In this document: piece by piece, positions 6,413 to 11,853 of the stretch
Layout: each line of letters begins with the position of its first letter
Position numbering within the stretch: position 1 is the first letter of the stretch
NCBI GenBank assembly: GCA_017549325.1
Contig: JAFYVA010000064.1
Span: 1 to 12,951, forward strand
Source of the DNA: Oscillospiraceae bacterium
Lineage (GTDB): Bacteria; Bacillota_A; Clostridia; Oscillospirales; Oscillospiraceae
DNA: 12,951 bases
Reading direction: 5' to 3'
Position numbers and translations under genes: made by a program
Notes under the pieces: model-generated
The model's database searches: none
Seen by the model: the letters and a program-made list of their open reading frames with translations, nothing else
Told to the model about the DNA's origin: nothing

Positions 6413-6814
6413 TTAATAGGTGACATGGCCGGAGACTGTGATCGACACCGACGAGCGGTTGCGGATGGCCAGTGTGTACTGGCCTCGTTGGTCGACTTCG
6501 ATGGCTTCATCGAACACGCCGTTGCTGCCGCTGAGACAGTAGAACAATCCGTTGGGTGCGATAAGGCCAATGTCCATATTGGCGCTAAACGGTGCATATG
6601 TTGCCTTGATTGTAACGACATCTCCCGGATACAGCGAGAAACTGTTCCCAGTTTGTACTGCTGTGTTAGCAGGAACCGTTGTGTTAAAACGATTTGTTGC
6701 CATAATGACCACATCACCCGTTTCCTGCGGCTGCGCTGCGGCGGCAGAAACGCCGAGGCAGCCCAGCAACATCATACAGGCCAGCACCAATGCCAAAATC
6801 TTTTTTCCCTTCAT
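6413..6814 (-). CDS. Small exported beta-rich protein (possible lipoprotein)
   Basis: A 133-aa protein with signal peptide MKGKKILALVLACMMLLGCLGVSAAAAQPQ. LLGC (16-19) could serve as a lipobox, which would lipidate Cys19, but SAAAA-QPQ also allows ordinary cleavage near residue 27. The mature part (about 105 aa) looks like one beta-sandwich: FSLYPGDVVTIKATYAPFSANMDIGLIAPNGLFY, then YTLAIRNRSSVSITVSGHVTY. Such small beta proteins are frequent in gut Clostridia; I know of no assigned function. It has an ideal ribosome-binding site, AGGAGGTGA (6821-6829), lying in the 28-base gap after the regulator gene, so the two are surely cotranscribed. It may be a surface or secreted effector, or the ligand for the regulator's outer segment; that is inference. 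Confidence 0.86.
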   Translation of the reverse strand: MKGKKILALVLACMMLLGCLGVSAAAAQPQETGDVVIMATNRFNTTVPANTAVQTGNSFSLYPGDVVTIKATYAPFSANMDIGLIAPNGLFYCLSGSNGVFDEAIEVDQRGQYTLAIRNRSSVSITVSGHVTY

Positions 6815-6842
6815 ATTCCCTCACCTCCTCCCTTGAGAAGTG

Positions 6843-7265
6843 CTATTCTAGTTCAAAATCTTGTGTTCTATCTGTTTCAATCACAATGCCTTCAAGTTCA
6901 CCAATCGGCGTTGGTTCTTTTGTGGTCTCCTTGTGACCGATGGCGGCGATCAGTATGCCGACGAGTAACACGATGACCACTGCGGCGGCGCAGAGCCAAA
7001 ACCATTTTCTTTTATGCTTTTCTTCCATCTGTGGCGAGGCTGCTTGTTCTTGGGGCTTTTGCTTTTTCTCCACGGGGTAAAACAGCTCGTCGATGGTCAC
7101 ACCGTAGAACTCCGCCAGGAATTGCAGTTTATCCAGTGCAGGGACGGTGCTGCCGTTTTCCCAAAGTGACACCGACTGACGGGATACATTGAGCGCATCG
7201 GCCAACTCTGCCTGGGAGAGATTTTTCTCTTTTCTAAGTTCTGTCAATCGTTCCGATAGTTTCAT
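6843..7265 (-). CDS. Membrane-anchored XRE-family HTH regulator
   Basis: A 140-aa protein. Residues 1-62 form an XRE/Cro-type helix-turn-helix domain (ERLTELRKEKNLSQAELADA, then LNVSRQSVSLWENGSTVPAL, ending FYGVTIDELF). A Lys- and Gln-rich linker (66-87) is followed by one transmembrane helix, about 88-110 (WFWLCAAAVVIVLLVGILIAAIG), and a 30-residue acidic outer tail (EPTPIGELEGIVIETDRTQDFELE). The HTH would be cytoplasmic and the tail outside, given the KHKRK before the helix. The start at 7265 is 7 bases after GGAGGT (7273-7278); the frame is open 46 codons further up, but that part contains the promoter and has no family match. It is the first gene of the unit and is followed by two exported proteins. 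It probably controls its own promoter, sensing something at the membrane. Confidence 0.9.
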   Translation of the reverse strand: MKLSERLTELRKEKNLSQAELADALNVSRQSVSLWENGSTVPALDKLQFLAEFYGVTIDELFYPVEKKQKPQEQAASPQMEEKHKRKWFWLCAAAVVIVLLVGILIAAIGHKETTKEPTPIGELEGIVIETDRTQDFELE

Positions 7266-7317
7266 ATTCTGTACCTCCAATGTAACGGATATATTTTCCA
7301 GAGTAAACCAACCGGGG

Positions 7318-7343
7318 CTTGCATTTGCGCAAGTATTGCTTGC
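7318..7343. promoter_or_regulatory. Candidate operator: alternating CTTGC/GCAAG half-sites
   Basis: Three 5-base half-sites alternate in orientation: CTTGC (7318-7322), GCAAG (7329-7333) and CTTGC (7339-7343), spaced by 6 and 5 bases. The last ends 4 bases from the -10 box of the regulator promoter, covering the predicted transcription start. This fits an autorepressed XRE operator but could also be an RNA hairpin. Confidence 0.5.
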
Positions 7344-7347
7344 TTTT

Positions 7348-7376
7348 AGTTTAACACGAACAATTTTTGATGTAAA
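7348..7376 (-). promoter_or_regulatory. Promoter of the XRE regulator operon
   Basis: On the minus strand TTTACA (-35, 7371-7376), 17 bases, TAAACT (-10, 7348-7353) with an upstream TG making an extended -10. The predicted start is near 7341, giving a leader of about 75 bases. Confidence 0.78.
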
Positions 7377-7394
7377 GAACGGGTTATCAAACAA

Positions 7395-7420
7395 AAAATC
7401 CACCCTTGCGGGTGGATTTT
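7395..7420 (-). terminator. Terminator of the radical SAM gene
   Basis: Perfect 11-bp stem AAAATCCACCC (7395-7405) and GGGTGGATTTT (7410-7420) with loop TTGC; on the minus strand it ends in a T-run. It lies just after the radical SAM stop and 18 bases before the -35 of the next unit. Confidence 0.92.
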
Positions 7421-7425
7421 GCTAT

Positions 7426-8310
7426 TTAGAAATCAATGGTGCCGTCCAGTACGCGGAGGTCGTAGGGCTCGTAGACCACCTTGCGGTAGGCGTCCACATT
7501 CATCTCTACGCCTGTCCAGTCGGAGTGGATGTCGCCGTTCTGCTTGATGAGCACGTCATAGAGGATGTCGTAGGTGACACCGTTCTCGTCCGTCTCCACG
7601 ATGGTGGAGTAGGGCAGCGTCTTGTGGTAGGTCATGTGCAGACCCTTGTACTCGAAATGGAAGCCGTTACGCATACGGCAGCCGTCGAGACCGCGGTAGG
7701 TGAAGAGGCGCTTGAGATCCTGCAGGATGGGGTCGTTCTCCTCCTCGTACAGGTTCTCCGGCGTCGTCTCGGTGTAGTCGTAGCGGAACTGGATGGGGAT
7801 CCCGTAGGGCAGGAAGCGCTCCACATAGGCGGGCAGCTGCTCTGCGGGATACTTCTTGTACAGCACGCAGTTGATGCGGGTGGGACAGGCGATCTTGGCG
7901 ATCACCTCATCGGGGGACTCCTCCACATACTTCTGCAAATGGCGGGAGATGTTCATGCAGGTGATCTTCCCTTTGTTGCGCTCGGTGAAGGCCAGCATCT
8001 CCTCCAGAGAGATGTGCTCCTGCACGGGGAAGGTGGTGTTGATGTACACCTTATGGGTGGTGGGGATGGCATCCAGCATCTGCTGCAGGGCCTTAAGATC
8101 GGCCAGAGGCTCGCCGCCGGTGAACACGAAATCACAATAGGGGGTGATGGCATCCAGCGTGCGGATGGAGTCGAGGATCTTCTCCAGAGAGAAACCGCTG
8201 CAATCGGCGTATTCTTTTTTGTTGATGCAGAACGGGCAGTTGTTGCGGCAGTCGTAGGGAACGAATACCGTGACAGTGGCGCCGCCCTGCCGGGTCTTAT
8301 AGGGATTCAT
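7426..8310 (-). CDS. Radical SAM enzyme of unknown reaction
   Basis: A 294-aa radical SAM protein. The 4Fe-4S-binding motif is CRNNCPFC (Cys21, Cys25, Cys28), and the SAM-contacting glycine motif is FTGGEPL (63-69). The C-terminal part has no second cysteine cluster of SPASM or twitch type, so only one cluster is expected. The later text (CVLYKKYPAEQLPAYVERF, IPIQFRYDYTETTPENLYEE, TYRGLDGCRMRNGFHFEYKG) does not match a reaction I can name. The start at M10 of the open frame (8310) is preferred because MNPYKTRQGG leads into the conserved core and an AAAGG lies 12 bases upstream. The ATG at 8337 has no good site. It has its own promoter and terminator and looks monocistronic, so context does not reveal the substrate. 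Confidence 0.88.
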   Translation of the reverse strand: MNPYKTRQGGATVTVFVPYDCRNNCPFCINKKEYADCSGFSLEKILDSIRTLDAITPYCDFVFTGGEPLADLKALQQMLDAIPTTHKVYINTTFPVQEHISLEEMLAFTERNKGKITCMNISRHLQKYVEESPDEVIAKIACPTRINCVLYKKYPAEQLPAYVERFLPYGIPIQFRYDYTETTPENLYEEENDPILQDLKRLFTYRGLDGCRMRNGFHFEYKGLHMTYHKTLPYSTIVETDENGVTYDILYDVLIKQNGDIHSDWTGVEMNVDAYRKVVYEPYDLRVLDGTIDF

Positions 8311-8347
8311 AAAGACAAGTCGCCTTTCTAAAAACATTCACCGCAAC

Positions 8348-8376
8348 ATTGTATACCGAAGGCGAGAAAAAAGCAA
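8348..8376 (-). promoter_or_regulatory. Promoter of the radical SAM gene
   Basis: On the minus strand TTGCTT (-35, 8371-8376), 17 bases, TACAAT (-10, 8348-8353). The -35 box lies inside the distal arm of the upstream gene's terminator. Confidence 0.6.
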
Positions 8377-8404
8377 GGGAAACTTATCTGTTTCCCCTGC
8401 TTTT
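8369..8404 (-). terminator. Terminator of the DUF5662 gene
   Basis: AAAAGCA-A-GGGAAAC (8369-8383) pairs with GTTTCCC-C-TGCTTTT (8390-8404), with one internal mismatch and loop TTATCT. On the minus strand it ends in six T, about 20 bases past the gene's stop. Confidence 0.87.
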
Positions 8405-8423
8405 GTGTCGATTTCTGAAGAGT

Positions 8424-8984
8424 TTAATACTGCTTATCCTGCAGCTCGCGGCGGATGAGGGAAAAGGCCTCCTCCTCGCCTCTGTCTTTCAGCAGTTCCA
8501 GCCAGCGCTCCAGCAGACGCGCCGTATCCTCGTGCATGAAGCGGGAGGCATCGGTGTGCTTTAAGTCCTTGGCCCGCTGATAGTACTCCCACGCCGAGGC
8601 GTCGGTGTATTTTTCCTTCTGGTAGACGCGGCAGGCGGCGATGCGGTCGCAGAACATCTCCGCTACATATCGTTTGGGCATTTTGCACCCGCCGATGTAC
8701 ACGCTGCCGTCGGCGCGGAGGCAGTAGTCGATCCAGTACTCGAAGTGGTGGCGGTTGCGGCCCTTGTGGTGCAGCCACGACAGGCTCACGCCGTTGTGAT
8801 AGCGCTCGGCATCGTTGGGGCTGCGATATCCCTGATAGAACTTGATGCCCCGCAAAAACTCGGTGGGGGAGTATTTGCTCAAGTCGTGGAGCAGACCCTG
8901 CCGGTACAGACCCAGCTTGAAGCAGTAGCGCCGTACCAAACGGCGGTGGGTATTCACGGTTTTCAGATGCGCGCGAAAGGCCAT
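8424..8984 (-). CDS. DUF5662 family protein
   Basis: A 186-aa cytoplasmic protein resembling DUF5662, a family without a known reaction. Recognisable parts are the basic N-terminal helix (HLKTVNTHRRLVRRYCFKLG), GLLHDLSKYSPTEFLRG with an HD pair at 33-34, and WLHHKGRNRHHFEYWIDY (70-87), dense in His. The spread of His and Asp resembles a metal site like that of HD hydrolases, but that is inference. The C-terminal third is helical and charged. The start ATG at 8984 lies 9 bases after GGAGG within GGAGGTGA (8991-8998). It has its own promoter (9026-9054) and terminator, so it is likely a single-gene unit. The family call rests on the HDLSK and HHKGRNRHH pattern. Confidence 0.8.
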   Translation of the reverse strand: MAFRAHLKTVNTHRRLVRRYCFKLGLYRQGLLHDLSKYSPTEFLRGIKFYQGYRSPNDAERYHNGVSLSWLHHKGRNRHHFEYWIDYCLRADGSVYIGGCKMPKRYVAEMFCDRIAACRVYQKEKYTDASAWEYYQRAKDLKHTDASRFMHEDTARLLERWLELLKDRGEEEAFSLIRRELQDKQY

Positions 8985-9025
8985 GGGACGTCACCTCCCC
9001 CAAACGAATCGGTATATAATGAAAC

Positions 9026-9054
9026 AGTATACCATAAAAATCTGACCGTGTATA
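9026..9054 (-). promoter_or_regulatory. Promoter of the DUF5662 gene
   Basis: On the minus strand TATACA (-35, 9049-9054), 17 bases, TATACT (-10, 9026-9031), preceded by TGG as an extended -10. Predicted leader about 35 bases. Confidence 0.65.
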
Positions 9055-9080
9055 GTGAAAAGACCGTTTGATAGGCTGAA

Positions 9081-9108
9081 AAAAGAACCGCCCGGGGGCG
9101 GTTCTTTT
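9081..9108 (-). terminator. Terminator of the spore protein gene
   Basis: AAAAGAACCGCCC (9081-9093) and GGGCGGTTCTTTT (9096-9108) form a 13-bp complementary pair; a few central pairs must open for the loop. On the minus strand the hairpin ends in six T. It separates the spore gene from the DUF5662 promoter. Confidence 0.9.
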
Positions 9109-9143
9109 TATCAGGAGAAAATTGCTGCTCTGAGAATGTCAGG

Positions 9144-9341
9144 TTACAGGCTCTTCTCGTAAGACTCGATCATCTTCTTGACCATCTGGCCACCGACGGA
9201 GCCGGCCTCGCGGGAGGTCAGGTCGCCGTTGTAGCCCTGCTTGAGATTGACGCCCACCTCGTTGGCGGCCTCCATCTTGAACTTGTCCATAGCGGCCTTG
9301 GCCTCGGGGACATTCAGCTTGTTGCTGTTCTTGCTAGACAT
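9144..9341 (-). CDS. Alpha/beta-type small acid-soluble spore protein
   Basis: A 65-aa protein with both conserved blocks of the alpha/beta SASP family: MDKFKMEAANEVGV (18-31), which holds the position where the germination protease GPR cuts in relatives, and GYNGDLTSREAGSVGGQMVKKMIES (36-60). These proteins coat and protect DNA in the dormant spore and are degraded to amino acids at germination. In relatives they are transcribed in the forespore by sigma-G. The length is normal. The ATG at 9341 lies 11 bases after AAAGGAG (9353-9359). Upstream is a candidate forespore promoter and a large inverted repeat. This gene is the best evidence that the organism forms endospores. Identification is firm; the specific ssp letter is not assignable. 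Confidence 0.96.
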   Translation of the reverse strand: MSSKNSNKLNVPEAKAAMDKFKMEAANEVGVNLKQGYNGDLTSREAGSVGGQMVKKMIESYEKSL

Positions 9342-9369
9342 GGCTTTACGCGCTCCTTTCTTGCGTCAT

Positions 9370-9400
9370 CATTCATCCGCCATATATCCGCGAATGAATG
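9370..9400. repeat. Inverted repeat upstream of the spore protein gene
   Basis: CATTCATCCGC (9370-9380) and GCGAATGAATG (9390-9400) are reverse complements apart from one position, around CATATATCC. TTGCG (9361-9365) and CGCAA (9413-9417) extend the symmetry outward. It covers the expected promoter or leader region of the spore gene. Confidence 0.65.
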
Positions 9401-9423
9401 TCGATTGGGTATCGCAAGCATAG
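9394..9423 (-). promoter_or_regulatory. Possible sigma-G-type promoter of the spore protein gene
   Basis: On the minus strand CTATGC (9418-9423) and CATTCAT (9394-9400), 17 bases apart, partly match the forespore pattern GHATR and CATNHTA. The predicted leader is about 45 bases. The match is incomplete, and the gene's expected sigma-G control comes from family knowledge. Confidence 0.28.
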
Positions 9424-9431
9424 ATTTTCCC

Positions 9432-9489
9432 GTTGCGGCAAGAGATATGCAAAAAAGGAAGATGGGAAAATTTACTTGTTGCGGCAAGA
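9432..9489. repeat. Two 12-bp direct repeats with palindromic core TTGCGGCAA
   Basis: GTTGCGGCAAGA occurs at 9432-9443 and again at 9478-9489, 46 bases apart. The core is an odd-centred palindrome, TTGC-G-GCAA. The second copy ends 7 bases before the -35 box of the carbonic anhydrase-like gene, an activator-like position. Confidence 0.7.
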
Positions 9490-9496
9490 AAAGGAG

Positions 9497-9525
9497 TTTA
9501 CTTTTTCAAACGGTCATAGTATGCT
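9497..9525 (+). promoter_or_regulatory. Promoter of the gamma-carbonic anhydrase-like gene
   Basis: TTTACT (9497-9502), 17 bases, TATGCT (9520-9525); each matches consensus at 4 of 6 positions. A weak core like this fits a need for an activator. Confidence 0.5.
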
Positions 9526-9557
9526 GAAAACACCAAGCAAGCAGGAGGAGTACACTT

Positions 9558-10058
9558 ATGAAAACGCCCCGGATCCATCCTACCGTTTTTGTTGCGCCCA
9601 ACGCCACCGTGATGGGTGACATTGTCATCGGTGCCGAGAGCAGCGTGTTTTTTGGCGCGGTGCTCCGTGCTGAGCATGCGCCTGTGGTGATCGGTCAGCG
9701 CACCAACATTCAGGACAACTGTGTGCTTCACAACGATCTGGATTATCCCCTCATTGTGGGCGACGATTGTACCGTCGGACACGGTGTGATCCTCCACGGC
9801 TGCACGGTGGGCGACAATACGCTGATCGGTATGGGTGCTATCGTCCTCAACGGCGCGGTCATCGGACGCGACTGCATTATCGGTGCCGGGGCACTGGTGC
9901 CTCAGGGCGCAGTTATTCCCGACGGCTCACTGGTGGTGGGTATGCCCGGCAAGGTGCGCCGTGAGGTGACGGAAGAGGAAATTGCAGAAAATCTTGCCAG
10001 TGCCGGCCGCTATGTGGTGAAGGCACGCGATTACATGGCCTATCTGGCTGGCAGATGA
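9558..10058 (+). CDS. Gamma-carbonic anhydrase family protein (left-handed beta-helix)
   Basis: A 166-aa hexapeptide-repeat protein of the gamma-carbonic anhydrase/YrdA group. Repeats such as ATVMGD, IVIGAE, LIVGDD, CTVGHG, CTVGDN and CIIGAG run from about residue 12 to 130, building a trimeric left-handed beta-helix. Three histidines sit where family zinc ligands lie: His58 (VLHND), His75 and His80 (VGHGVILHGC). A short C-terminal helix (EEEIAENLASAGRYVVKARDYMAYL) closes the trimer in relatives. Many bacterial members show weak or no CO2 hydration, so the activity is uncertain; ferripyochelin-binding-protein labels refer to the same family. The start ATG is 9 bases after AGGAGG (9543-9548). 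It converges with the DegV gene with one base between stop codons and no terminator between them. Confidence 0.92.
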   Translation: MKTPRIHPTVFVAPNATVMGDIVIGAESSVFFGAVLRAEHAPVVIGQRTNIQDNCVLHNDLDYPLIVGDDCTVGHGVILHGCTVGDNTLIGMGAIVLNGAVIGRDCIIGAGALVPQGAVIPDGSLVVGMPGKVRREVTEEEIAENLASAGRYVVKARDYMAYLAGR

Positions 10059-10059
10059 C

Positions 10060-10890
10060 TCAGCCCTCAAAGCCCAGCAGGATGCCGCCGTTCTCGGTAT
10101 AGAAGGTGCACAGGCCGCCGTTACGGACGATCTCCACATCGCAGTGGGGGAACTCCTCGTGAATGATGGCGGTCAGCTGCACGGCAGCGCGGGGGTTGTA
10201 TGTGTGGGCGATACGCACCTTGCCGCCCCGGAAGCCCGCCTCTTTCATAGAGTCGAAGAGACGGTGCAGCGCCTGCTTTTCGCCGCGGCACCTGTGCAGC
10301 GGTTCCAGCGTTCCCTCGTCGCTGGCGCGGCCTACCAGACGGATGCCCAGGATGCCGGCGGCTCTGGCCGTCACCATGCTGCATCGACCGTTTTTGGCCA
10401 GATTCTCCAGCGACTCCAGTGCGAACAGGAGATGGGTGTGCTTGCGATAGGCCCGGATCTCACGGCAGATCTCTTCGAAGGAGCGCTCTGTCTGCACCAG
10501 TTGGTGCAGCTGCTCCATAATGAGCTGTAGCTCGGGGCCGGTGGTGAGAGAATCCAATACAAAGACCTTTTTGCCGCTGTTGTCCGCCATGTACATATTG
10601 GCGGCAATGGCGGCAGCATTATAGCAGCCGGAGACACCGCTGCTGATGGTGGCGACGAAAATCTCATCGGCATCGCCGAAGGCGTCGAGAAAATCCTGCA
10701 CGGAGGGGCAGGCAGAACCGGAAGAGCCCTTATAGTGCTTCATATCCTCCAGCAGCAGGGCGGTATTCAGCTCGGGCGTGTCTACATATTCGTGGATACC
10801 CAACAGCACCTTCAGCGGAACAGAGGTGGCGCCCAGTGCGGTAACGGCGGGATTGGCGGAAGAGTCGGTGATCAGTTTATAATTTCTCAT
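10060..10890 (-). CDS. DegV family fatty-acid-binding protein (FakB-like)
   Basis: A 276-aa DegV protein. Members hold a fatty acid in a deep pocket; FakB forms present it to the kinase FakA, which makes acyl-phosphate for phospholipid synthesis. Landmarks are KLITDSSANP (5-14), the loop GSSGSACPSVQDF (55-67), where most members have TSQPSP, and ISSGVSGCYNAA (82-93). The C-terminal lid domain contains GRASDEGTLEPL and RIAHTYNPRAA. The start at 10890 is 7 bases after AAAGGAG (10898-10904); the frame is open 20 codons further up without a ribosome-binding site. No fakA gene is in the window, so the kinase partner must lie elsewhere. ACPS in place of the usual TSQPS loop is a mild departure that could affect lipid choice. 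Confidence 0.92.
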   Translation of the reverse strand: MRNYKLITDSSANPAVTALGATSVPLKVLLGIHEYVDTPELNTALLLEDMKHYKGSSGSACPSVQDFLDAFGDADEIFVATISSGVSGCYNAAAIAANMYMADNSGKKVFVLDSLTTGPELQLIMEQLHQLVQTERSFEEICREIRAYRKHTHLLFALESLENLAKNGRCSMVTARAAGILGIRLVGRASDEGTLEPLHRCRGEKQALHRLFDSMKEAGFRGGKVRIAHTYNPRAAVQLTAIIHEEFPHCDVEIVRNGGLCTFYTENGGILLGFEG

Positions 10891-10913
10891 GATATGGCTC
10901 CTTTCCCTTGTCG

Positions 10914-10938
10914 GCGTGTTAAAACGCGTCAGACACGC
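10914..10938. repeat. Inverted repeat in the degV leader
   Basis: GCGTGT (10914-10919) and ACACGC (10933-10938) are reverse complements around a 13-base loop containing the palindrome ACGCGT. It lies between the promoter and the ribosome-binding site, in the leader RNA. Confidence 0.45.
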
Positions 10939-10940
10939 AA

Positions 10941-10969
10941 ATCGTACCATAGGAGGGCGCTGCTGTCAA
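10941..10969 (-). promoter_or_regulatory. Promoter of the degV gene
   Basis: On the minus strand TTGACA (-35, 10964-10969), 17 bases, TACGAT (-10, 10941-10946) with TGG just before it. The -35 is a perfect sigma-A match. Confidence 0.82.
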
Positions 10970-10994
10970 AAGAACAAATTGTGAACACGGATTT

Positions 10995-11010
10995 TGCACA
11001 GAAGTGTGCA
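10995..11010. promoter_or_regulatory. 16-bp palindrome abutting the nrdG -35 box
   Basis: TGCACA-GAAG-TGTGCA is a perfect 6-bp-arm inverted repeat directly before TTGACA. It differs from an NrdR box in its core spacing, so it may bind a second regulator. Confidence 0.5.
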
Positions 11011-11039
11011 TTGACAAACGCTGCGGCGCAGAATACAAT
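11011..11039 (+). promoter_or_regulatory. Promoter of nrdG
   Basis: TTGACA (11011-11016), 17 bases, TACAAT (11034-11039): perfect -35 and 5/6 -10. Transcription would begin near 11046, inside the NrdR-like site. Confidence 0.88.
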
Positions 11040-11048
11040 ATATTGTGT
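11033..11048. promoter_or_regulatory. NrdR-box-like operator at nrdG
   Basis: ATACAATATATTGTGT matches the NrdR box consensus ACACWATATATWGTGT, as I recall it, at 15 of 16 positions. It overlaps the -10 and predicted start, the position for repression. The symmetry extends to 11030-11051. NrdR is the ATP/dATP-sensing repressor of ribonucleotide reductase genes. Confidence 0.75.
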
Positions 11049-11071
11049 TCTGAACAAAGGAGGCGGTATAG

Positions 11072-11764
11072 ATGTTGATACAGGGTTTGCAAAAGTTGAC
11101 ATTGCTGGATTTCCCCGGCCGCGTGGCCTGCACGGTGTTTCTGGGTGGCTGCGACTTCCGCTGCCCGTTTTGTCATAATAGCGAGTTGATTGGTGGCGGT
11201 GAGGCGGTCATGGATGATGCCGCGCTCCTTGCGTTCCTGAAAAAGCGGCAGGGTCTGCTGGACGGCGTGGCCTTTACCGGCGGCGAGCCCTTGCTGCGGG
11301 ATCTGGCTCCGCTGCTGCGGGAGATCCGCGCCCTCGGCTTTGCCATCAAGATGGACACCAATGGCAACCATCCCGCGCGTCTCCGCGCGCTGGTGGAAGA
11401 GGGGTTGGTGGACTATGTGGCGATGGATATCAAGAATTCACCCGAGAAATACGCCGCCACCATCGGCTTGGAGACGTTTGACCTTGCTGCTGTCAACGAG
11501 AGTCTTGCTTTCCTGAAAACGGGTGCGGTGGACTATGAACTGCGAACGACCGCTGTGGCGGAATACCACACCGATGAGGATTTCCGCGCCATCGGTGCGT
11601 GGATCGAGGGTGCCCGACGCTATTTCATCCAGTGCTATACCGACCGCGACAGCGTGCTCTGCTCCGGCTTGAGCGCTCCGACTGAGGAAGATCTGTGCCG
11701 CTGGTGCGAGATCGTCCGTCCTTTTGTGGGAGAAGCGGCCCTTCGCGGCGTATCTACGGACTGA
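11072..11764 (+). CDS. nrdG: Anaerobic ribonucleoside-triphosphate reductase activating protein
   Basis: A 230-aa radical SAM activase that installs the glycyl radical on NrdD under anaerobic conditions. CDFRCPFC (Cys27, Cys31, Cys34) binds the 4Fe-4S cluster, FTGGEPLL is the SAM-binding motif, and the N-terminal QGLQKLTLLDFPGRVACTVF and MDTNGNHP segments are typical of the longer NrdG type (TIGR02495-like, about 230 aa) rather than the 154-aa E. coli form. Additional cysteines appear late (CYTDRDSVLCSG, CRWC). The start ATG is 8 bases after AGGAGG (11058-11063). It precedes nrdD by 188 bases, and each gene has its own promoter with NrdR-like sites, so the pair is co-regulated without needing one transcript. 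The neighbouring nrdD supports this role over pyruvate formate-lyase activase. Confidence 0.92.
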   Translation: MLIQGLQKLTLLDFPGRVACTVFLGGCDFRCPFCHNSELIGGGEAVMDDAALLAFLKKRQGLLDGVAFTGGEPLLRDLAPLLREIRALGFAIKMDTNGNHPARLRALVEEGLVDYVAMDIKNSPEKYAATIGLETFDLAAVNESLAFLKTGAVDYELRTTAVAEYHTDEDFRAIGAWIEGARRYFIQCYTDRDSVLCSGLSAPTEEDLCRWCEIVRPFVGEAALRGVSTD

Positions 11765-11778
11765 TTCGGATTTATGCA

Positions 11779-11794
11779 CAACTATATATAGTGT
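11779..11794. promoter_or_regulatory. NrdR-box-like site upstream of nrdD (distal)
   Basis: CAACTATATATAGTGT matches the recalled NrdR consensus at 14 of 16 positions, with a perfect ACTATATATAGT core. It starts 14 bases after the nrdG stop and is followed by six T, so a weak terminator is the alternative reading. Confidence 0.55.
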
Positions 11795-11811
11795 TTTTTG
11801 TCAAAAAAATA

Positions 11812-11827
11812 ATACCAGATATTGTTG
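11812..11827. promoter_or_regulatory. Weak NrdR-box-like site at the nrdD -35
   Basis: ATACCAGATATTGTTG matches the consensus at about 11 of 16 positions. Its centre is 33 bases from the distal site, about three helical turns, and it overlaps the -35 box. NrdR sites usually occur as such pairs. Confidence 0.35.
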
Positions 11828-11853
11828 ACTTGCAAATGAATATAGAGTATACT
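11825..11853 (+). promoter_or_regulatory. Promoter of nrdD
   Basis: TTGACT (11825-11830), 17 bases, TATACT (11848-11853); each is 5/6 to consensus. Transcription would start near 11860, in the left arm of the 44-bp inverted repeat. Confidence 0.85.

Noticed and set aside
7189..8331. Plus-strand 380-aa open frame opposite the radical SAM gene
   Set aside because: It runs through the promoter of the HTH operon and is antisense to the CxxxCxxC-bearing gene; its composition is typical of a shadow.
9432..9489. Direct repeats as insertion-sequence or attachment-site scars
   Set aside because: No transposase or integrase is nearby, the repeats have a palindromic core, and they sit at a promoter, which suits regulator sites better.
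9398..9619. 73-aa plus-strand frame over the TTGCGGCAA repeats
   Set aside because: It overlaps the spore-gene upstream region, the promoter and the start of the carbonic anhydrase-like gene in another frame, and the 46-base repeat spacing is not a multiple of three.
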